Shown here: one piece after another, positions 59,919 to 64,000 of the stretch
How the letters are laid out: each line of letters begins with the position of its first letter
Position numbering within the stretch: the first letter of the stretch is position 1
DNA from: Bacillus sp. ISL-18
GTDB taxonomy: Bacteria > Bacillota > Bacilli > Bacillales > Cytobacillaceae
Length of the DNA stretch: 64,000 nucleotides
NCBI RefSeq assembly: GCF_018613415.1
Contig: NZ_JAGGQG010000014.1
Span: forward strand, 186,001 to 250,000
Reading direction: 5' to 3'
Notes under the pieces: model-generated
What the model was told of the DNA's origin: nothing
The model's input: the letters and a program-made list of their open reading frames with translations, nothing else
Database searches by the model: none
Program-made: the position numbers and the translations under genes

Positions 59919-61952
59919 GTGAAGATAAAAGATATATCCGTATTAATCGTAGTCATTTTAATTGTCGGTATGATGATTATTCCGTTACCGACATTATTAT
60001 TAGACTTTCTATTAATCATAAATATCAGTATATCCTTAATGATCTTGTTAGTTGCAATGAATGCCAAAGAACCGTTGGAATTTTCTATTTTTCCAACCGC
60101 CTTGTTACTGACAACCATGTTTCGCTTAGCTTTGAATGTGTCTACCACACGTTCTATCCTTTCGAAAGCCGATGGAGGTAAAGTGATTGAGACGTTTGGT
60201 TCCTTTGTAATTGGTGGAAATCCGGTGGTTGGTTTTGTTGTCTTTCTAATTCTAGTTGTTATTCAATTTATTGTCATAACAAAGGGCTCAGAGCGGGTAG
60301 CCGAAGTTGCCGCTCGTTTTACCTTGGACGCAATGCCAGGTAAGCAAATGAGCATAGATGCTGATATGAACGCTGGATTAATTAGTGAGCACGAGGCACG
60401 AGAACGCCGTAGGAAAGTGGAACAGGAATCAGATTTTTACGGGGCTATGGATGGCGCTAGTAAATTTGTTAAGGGAGACGCCATTGCAGGTATTATTATC
60501 CTGATGATCAACGTCATTGGGGGCTTTATTATCGGTATTGCCATTCATGGGATGGGTTTTGCCGAGGCAGCCAGTACATTTACATTATTATCGGTAGGGG
60601 ACGGGTTAGTAAGTCAGGTGCCCGCTTTACTGATTTCAACGGCGACAGGTATTACCGTAACCAGAGCAGCGTCCGATGGGAATCTTGGTTCTGATATTAT
60701 GAACCAAATATTCAATTATCCTAAATTATTATACATTGTTGCGGGGACAATCTTAACGTTTGGTCTTTTTACGCCAATTGGACTGCTCCTCACCGTTCCT
60801 GTAGCAGGAGTGTTAGCATATGGGGGATATACGATCCAGAAAACAAGGAAGCAAGAGGATTTCCATCAAGAACAGGCAGCGCTAGAGAAAACAGAGGAAG
60901 ACATAAGCAGTCCGGAAAAAGTGATCAATCTCCTGCAGTTGGATCCGTTGGAACTAGAGATTGGTTATGGCCTGATTCCACTGGCTGATCAAAAACAAGG
61001 CGGGGATATTCTTGATCGGATTGTCATGATTCGAAGACAATTTGCCATTGAGTTAGGTTTAGTCATTCCGACCATTAGAATCCGTGATAATTTGCAATTA
61101 CAGCCAAATGAATACGTGTTGAAATTCCGCGGCAACCGGATTGCATCAGGTGAAGTATATCTCGATCATTTTCTTGCTATGAATCAAGGTTTTGAAGAGG
61201 AAGGAATTGAAGGTATCCAAGTAATAGAGCCCGCTTTTGGCTTGCCAGCCGTTTGGGTGAATATGGAGGAAAAGCAAAAAGCGGAACTCATGGGTTATAT
61301 GATTGTTGATCCTCCGTCAGTCATTGCTACTCACTTAACTGAAGTAATTAAACGGCATGCCCACGAGCTGCTGCGCAGAGAGGAAACGAAGGAATTAATT
61401 GAAAACTTAAAGGTTTCACATCCGAACCTTGTCGATGAACTGGTTCCCAATCTACTCCCTGTTGGAGAAATACAAAAGGTGTTACAGAATTTGCTCCGTG
61501 AACAAGTTTCGATCCGCGATTTAGCTGCCATTTTTGAAACGCTGGCTGATTTTTCTATCTATACAAAGGAACCGAAAATATTAACAGAGTATGTAAGGCA
61601 ATCTTTAACACGGCAGATTACCCAGCAATTTGCCGAGGAGGGGGTCATACATGTTTTAACGGCAGGAGCAACCTTGGAAAAAGGGATATCAGATTCGATC
61701 CAGCAAACAGAGACGGGCGTTCATTATCTTTCGATGGACCCACAAACGTCTCGGAAAATTACGGAAGAATTGCGAGATCAGATTGAAAGAGTGATCAAAA
61801 CGGGGGGCCAGCCTATTTTCTTAACGTCTCCATCGATTCGAATGTATTTAAAACAGTTTGTCGATAAGGTTTTGCCGACTGCGCCTGTGTTAGCGTACAC
61901 AGAATTAGAGCCCGAAATTGAGATTCAAAATATAGGAGTGGTGAACATATGA
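59919..61952 (+). CDS. flhA: Flagellar export component FlhA
   Basis: 677 residues: N-terminal membrane domain with about eight helices, including the FHIPEP-type segment (FPTALLLTTMFRLALNVSTTRSIL, RVAEVAARFTLDAMPGKQMSIDAD), and a C-terminal cytoplasmic domain (about 330-677) that docks chaperone-substrate complexes. It starts at GTG 59919, 2 bp after flhB, and overlaps flhF by 4 bp. Confidence 0.96.
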   Translation: MKIKDISVLIVVILIVGMMIIPLPTLLLDFLLIINISISLMILLVAMNAKEPLEFSIFPTALLLTTMFRLALNVSTTRSILSKADGGKVIETFGSFVIGGNPVVGFVVFLILVVIQFIVITKGSERVAEVAARFTLDAMPGKQMSIDADMNAGLISEHEARERRRKVEQESDFYGAMDGASKFVKGDAIAGIIILMINVIGGFIIGIAIHGMGFAEAASTFTLLSVGDGLVSQVPALLISTATGITVTRAASDGNLGSDIMNQIFNYPKLLYIVAGTILTFGLFTPIGLLLTVPVAGVLAYGGYTIQKTRKQEDFHQEQAALEKTEEDISSPEKVINLLQLDPLELEIGYGLIPLADQKQGGDILDRIVMIRRQFAIELGLVIPTIRIRDNLQLQPNEYVLKFRGNRIASGEVYLDHFLAMNQGFEEEGIEGIQVIEPAFGLPAVWVNMEEKQKAELMGYMIVDPPSVIATHLTEVIKRHAHELLRREETKELIENLKVSHPNLVDELVPNLLPVGEIQKVLQNLLREQVSIRDLAAIFETLADFSIYTKEPKILTEYVRQSLTRQITQQFAEEGVIHVLTAGATLEKGISDSIQQTETGVHYLSMDPQTSRKITEELRDQIERVIKTGGQPIFLTSPSIRMYLKQFVDKVLPTAPVLAYTELEPEIEIQNIGVVNI

Positions 61953-63412
61953 AAACAGAAAAAATTATTGCTGACTCCATGCCGCTTGCCTTAAGAATGG
62001 TACGCCAACAATTGGGGGAAAACGCCATAATTGTGAACACGAAAACCATTAAAAAGGGCGGGATTTTCGGGCTCTTTGGCAAAGAAAAGTATGAAGTAAC
62101 CGCTTATTCCGTAGAAAGAGACAGTCAACAGCGTCCTGTCCCAAAATATATCTTAGAACGAAAGAATAATCAGCAGAAACCTAATGCTGAAAAACCAGAC
62201 ACTGGCCGACAAACGGTCGCTCCACTGAAAAGCAAGAACCCTGCTGTTCCGAAGAAGACGCAAAAGCTTTATGGCTATCATGCACAATCTGTTCAAACAA
62301 GTGAAGCAACGCAAACATCACCATCCCTGAGCAACGAAGCAGTTAGGGTAGAAACAGCCATAAAGCAAGAGGATACAATAGACGAGACAGGTTCTCCGTT
62401 TGCGGAAAAAGGATTTCAACCTTTAACACACATACAAAACAAAGAAAAACAGGTAGAAAACCAAGTGGTTAAAGAGGTAGTTCAAGCTTCTGTTAGTGAA
62501 AAAAACGATGCCGCTCCAGCTGAGTCCGATGGTAATGATGCCGCCGTATTGAATGAACTGCAGCACATGCGGAAAATGTTGATGTCATTCATGATGAACG
62601 ACAAACAAGGACAGGCAATGCCAACTGGAGTAACCAAGTGGGTCAACCGTTTGAAAAAGCAGGGGGTTGACCAGGAAGTGGTTGAGTATATAGTAGATGG
62701 TCTGTTGAAGAAGGTTGAATCTGTAGATGAGGCGAGTGATAGTGTCCTTAAGGAAGAAATTCGCAAGGCAGTCATTGAAATTATTGAAAAACGTATCCCT
62801 GAATCAAACAGCGTCAATGAAGGAACACGTATGATCAATATTGTCGGACCAACCGGAGTGGGCAAAACGACATCCATTGCTAAGCTTGCCACAGAGCAGG
62901 TACTTAAACAAAAGCGCCGAGTTGCCATGATTACTACGGATGTTTACAGGATTGCTGCGGTAGAACAGTTAAAAACTTATGCCGCGATACTGAATATACC
63001 CTTTGAGGTCGTCCGTTCTGCCGAAGAACTGGTCAGGGTTTTAAATAATCTCAAACGCTACGACCTCATTTATATGGATACAACTGGACGAAACTACAAA
63101 GAACTTCAAAATCGGGAATGCATTGCCGGTTATTTAAATCAACCGTTTGAGAGTGATAATTACTTGGTCTTGAGTCTGACCACGAAATTCGAAGATATAG
63201 AAGTTTTATTAGATGAATTTTTAGAAAGTCCGATAAAAAAATTAATTATGACAAAATTCGATGAAACCACTAGCTTTGGCTCGATACTAAACATCGCTTA
63301 TAAATATCCTTACGAACTAGCGTATATAACCAATGGTCAAAGTGTGCCCGAGGATATTACGGCAATGAATGCGAAACTGGTCGCCAGTTATATACTAGGA
63401 GAGGAAAAGTAA
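61949..63412 (+). CDS. flhF: Flagellar SRP-type GTPase FlhF
   Basis: 487 residues: basic N-domain (about 1-120), variable linker, and the NG GTPase core (about 225-487) with the P-loop GPTGVGKTTSIAKLA, TTDVYRIAAVEQLKTYA and DTTGRN. FlhF sets the position of flagella together with FlhG, encoded next. It starts in an ATGA overlap with flhA. Confidence 0.94.
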   Translation: MKTEKIIADSMPLALRMVRQQLGENAIIVNTKTIKKGGIFGLFGKEKYEVTAYSVERDSQQRPVPKYILERKNNQQKPNAEKPDTGRQTVAPLKSKNPAVPKKTQKLYGYHAQSVQTSEATQTSPSLSNEAVRVETAIKQEDTIDETGSPFAEKGFQPLTHIQNKEKQVENQVVKEVVQASVSEKNDAAPAESDGNDAAVLNELQHMRKMLMSFMMNDKQGQAMPTGVTKWVNRLKKQGVDQEVVEYIVDGLLKKVESVDEASDSVLKEEIRKAVIEIIEKRIPESNSVNEGTRMINIVGPTGVGKTTSIAKLATEQVLKQKRRVAMITTDVYRIAAVEQLKTYAAILNIPFEVVRSAEELVRVLNNLKRYDLIYMDTTGRNYKELQNRECIAGYLNQPFESDNYLVLSLTTKFEDIEVLLDEFLESPIKKLIMTKFDETTSFGSILNIAYKYPYELAYITNGQSVPEDITAMNAKLVASYILGEEK

Positions 63413-63413
63413 C

Positions 63414-64000
63414 ATGGATCAAGCACAAAGTCTTCGAGAATATATGAATCGATTAAATGCTGTAGAACCTCCTAAGCCCAAAAAGCCTTCCTCTCGTGTG
63501 CTTACCATTACGAGCGGAAAGGGCGGGGTTGGGAAATCAAACTTTACCCTCAACTTTGCTCTGGGTCTAAAAGAGGCCGGAAAAAAAGTAGTGGTGCTGG
63601 ATTTAGATTTATCCACTGCCAATATTAATATTTTAATGGGAATTACGCCTAAATATAGCCTGATTGATGTCTTGCATCAAAATAAAAGTATTTGGGACGT
63701 AATAGAAAAGGGTACGGCTGGAATTGAGTATATCTCCGGCGGATTGGATATCCAGGATTTAATGGATTTAGATGAAAGGAAGCTATTGTTTTTTTGGAAC
63801 CAAATTCAAAAGCTTCAGTCTTATGCCGATTTGATTTTACTAGACACAGGTGCTGGAGTTTCAAAAGAGTTAGTAGATTTTATTCTAGCATCTGATGAAA
63901 CATTTATGGTTACCACACCGGAGCCGACGTCGATGGCAGATTCATATGCTGTGTTAAAGACGGTACTTCATTTCACAAACAAAGCACCAAAATTTAATTT
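63414..64000 (+). CDS. flhG: MinD-like ATPase FlhG (YlxH), 3' end cut by the window
   Basis: ATG 63414 opens 195 codons that continue past the window edge. The deviant Walker A SGKGGVGKSNFTLNFA and the following VVVLDLDLSTANINILMG identify a MinD/ParA-type ATPase of the FlhG group, which limits flagellar number and placement with FlhF. The second motif reads DLDLSTAN where DADLGMAN is common. It lies 1 bp after flhF. The N-terminal segment DQAQSLREYMNRL matches the motif in FlhG that activates FlhF. Confidence 0.92.
   Translation, partial: MDQAQSLREYMNRLNAVEPPKPKKPSSRVLTITSGKGGVGKSNFTLNFALGLKEAGKKVVVLDLDLSTANINILMGITPKYSLIDVLHQNKSIWDVIEKGTAGIEYISGGLDIQDLMDLDERKLLFFWNQIQKLQSYADLILLDTGAGVSKELVDFILASDETFMVTTPEPTSMADSYAVLKTVLHFTNKAPKFN

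Noticed and set aside
1..64000. tRNA, rRNA, CRISPR arrays, prophage or complete insertion sequences
   Set aside because: No cloverleaf with T-loop signature, rRNA-like stretch, regularly spaced direct repeats, or transposase/integrase frame was found by eye.

Overview
The window looks like chromosome from a Bacillaceae member of the Firmicutes, possibly close to Neobacillus or Bacillus sensu lato. The evidence is AT-rich DNA, strong GGAGG ribosome-binding sites, many TTG and GTG starts, a Bacillus-type flagellar gene set (flhO/flhP, fliY, yvyF, yaaR, flaG) and sigma-D (TAAA-N15-NCCGATAA) promoters. The genus is an inference from gene style and repeats, not from a marker gene.

Layout. 1-1.9 kb: tail of a sugar-isomerase-like gene, a GntR/HutC-type regulator with a candidate operator, and a YitT-type membrane protein. 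1.9-2.87 kb: a gene-poor stretch rich in inverted repeats that ends in a strong sigma-A promoter. 2.87-13.7 kb: an eleven-gene complex I operon (nuoA-B-C-D-H-I-J-K-L-M-N) lacking the NADH module nuoEFG, with a Lys/Ala-repeat extension on NuoC, closed by a terminator at 13.84 kb. 14.2-25.2 kb: cheR-cheB, then ylxF-like, fliK, flgD, flgE, fliL, fliM, fliY, cheY, yvyF and a 45-residue membrane protein, then motA-motB on the minus strand. 25.5-33.0 kb: cheA and two cheW genes; yaaR-like, a second fliL, flhO, flhP; fliD. 33.4-35.5 kb: an unusual tandem-repeat CsrA gene followed by the flagellin gene hag. 35.8-48.9 kb: chemoreceptor, yviE-like gene, flgM-flgN-flgK-flgL, a GGDEF-EAL protein, a PilZ protein, a Myb-like protein, flaG-fliS-fliT, an unknown gene and a peptidoglycan hydrolase. 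49.2-64 kb: flgB-flgC-fliE-F-G-H-I-J, a second ylxF, fliO-P-Q-R, flhB-A-F and the start of flhG, cut by the window edge.

Together these encode nearly a whole flagellum and chemotaxis pathway. The single fla/che operon usual in Bacillus is split here, with ylxF and fliL present twice. Nine sigma-D-type promoters can be read by eye, ahead of cheR, cheA, fliD, csrA-hag (three in tandem), the chemoreceptor, flgM and flaG. Four other flagellar intergenic regions share a TATCAAA/TTTGATA half-site pair at 10-bp spacing that I cannot assign to a known regulator.

The most striking object is a 362-nt group I intron (P, Q, R and S core motifs, P7 pairing, no internal ORF) that interrupts hag just before the conserved C-terminal helix. 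Without splicing, translation stops about 15 nt into the intron and gives a flagellin that should not polymerise. Just upstream lies a single-chain CsrA with two CsrA-like repeats, so flagellin appears to be under layered post-transcriptional control. No fliW, sigD, cheC or cheD is present in the window.
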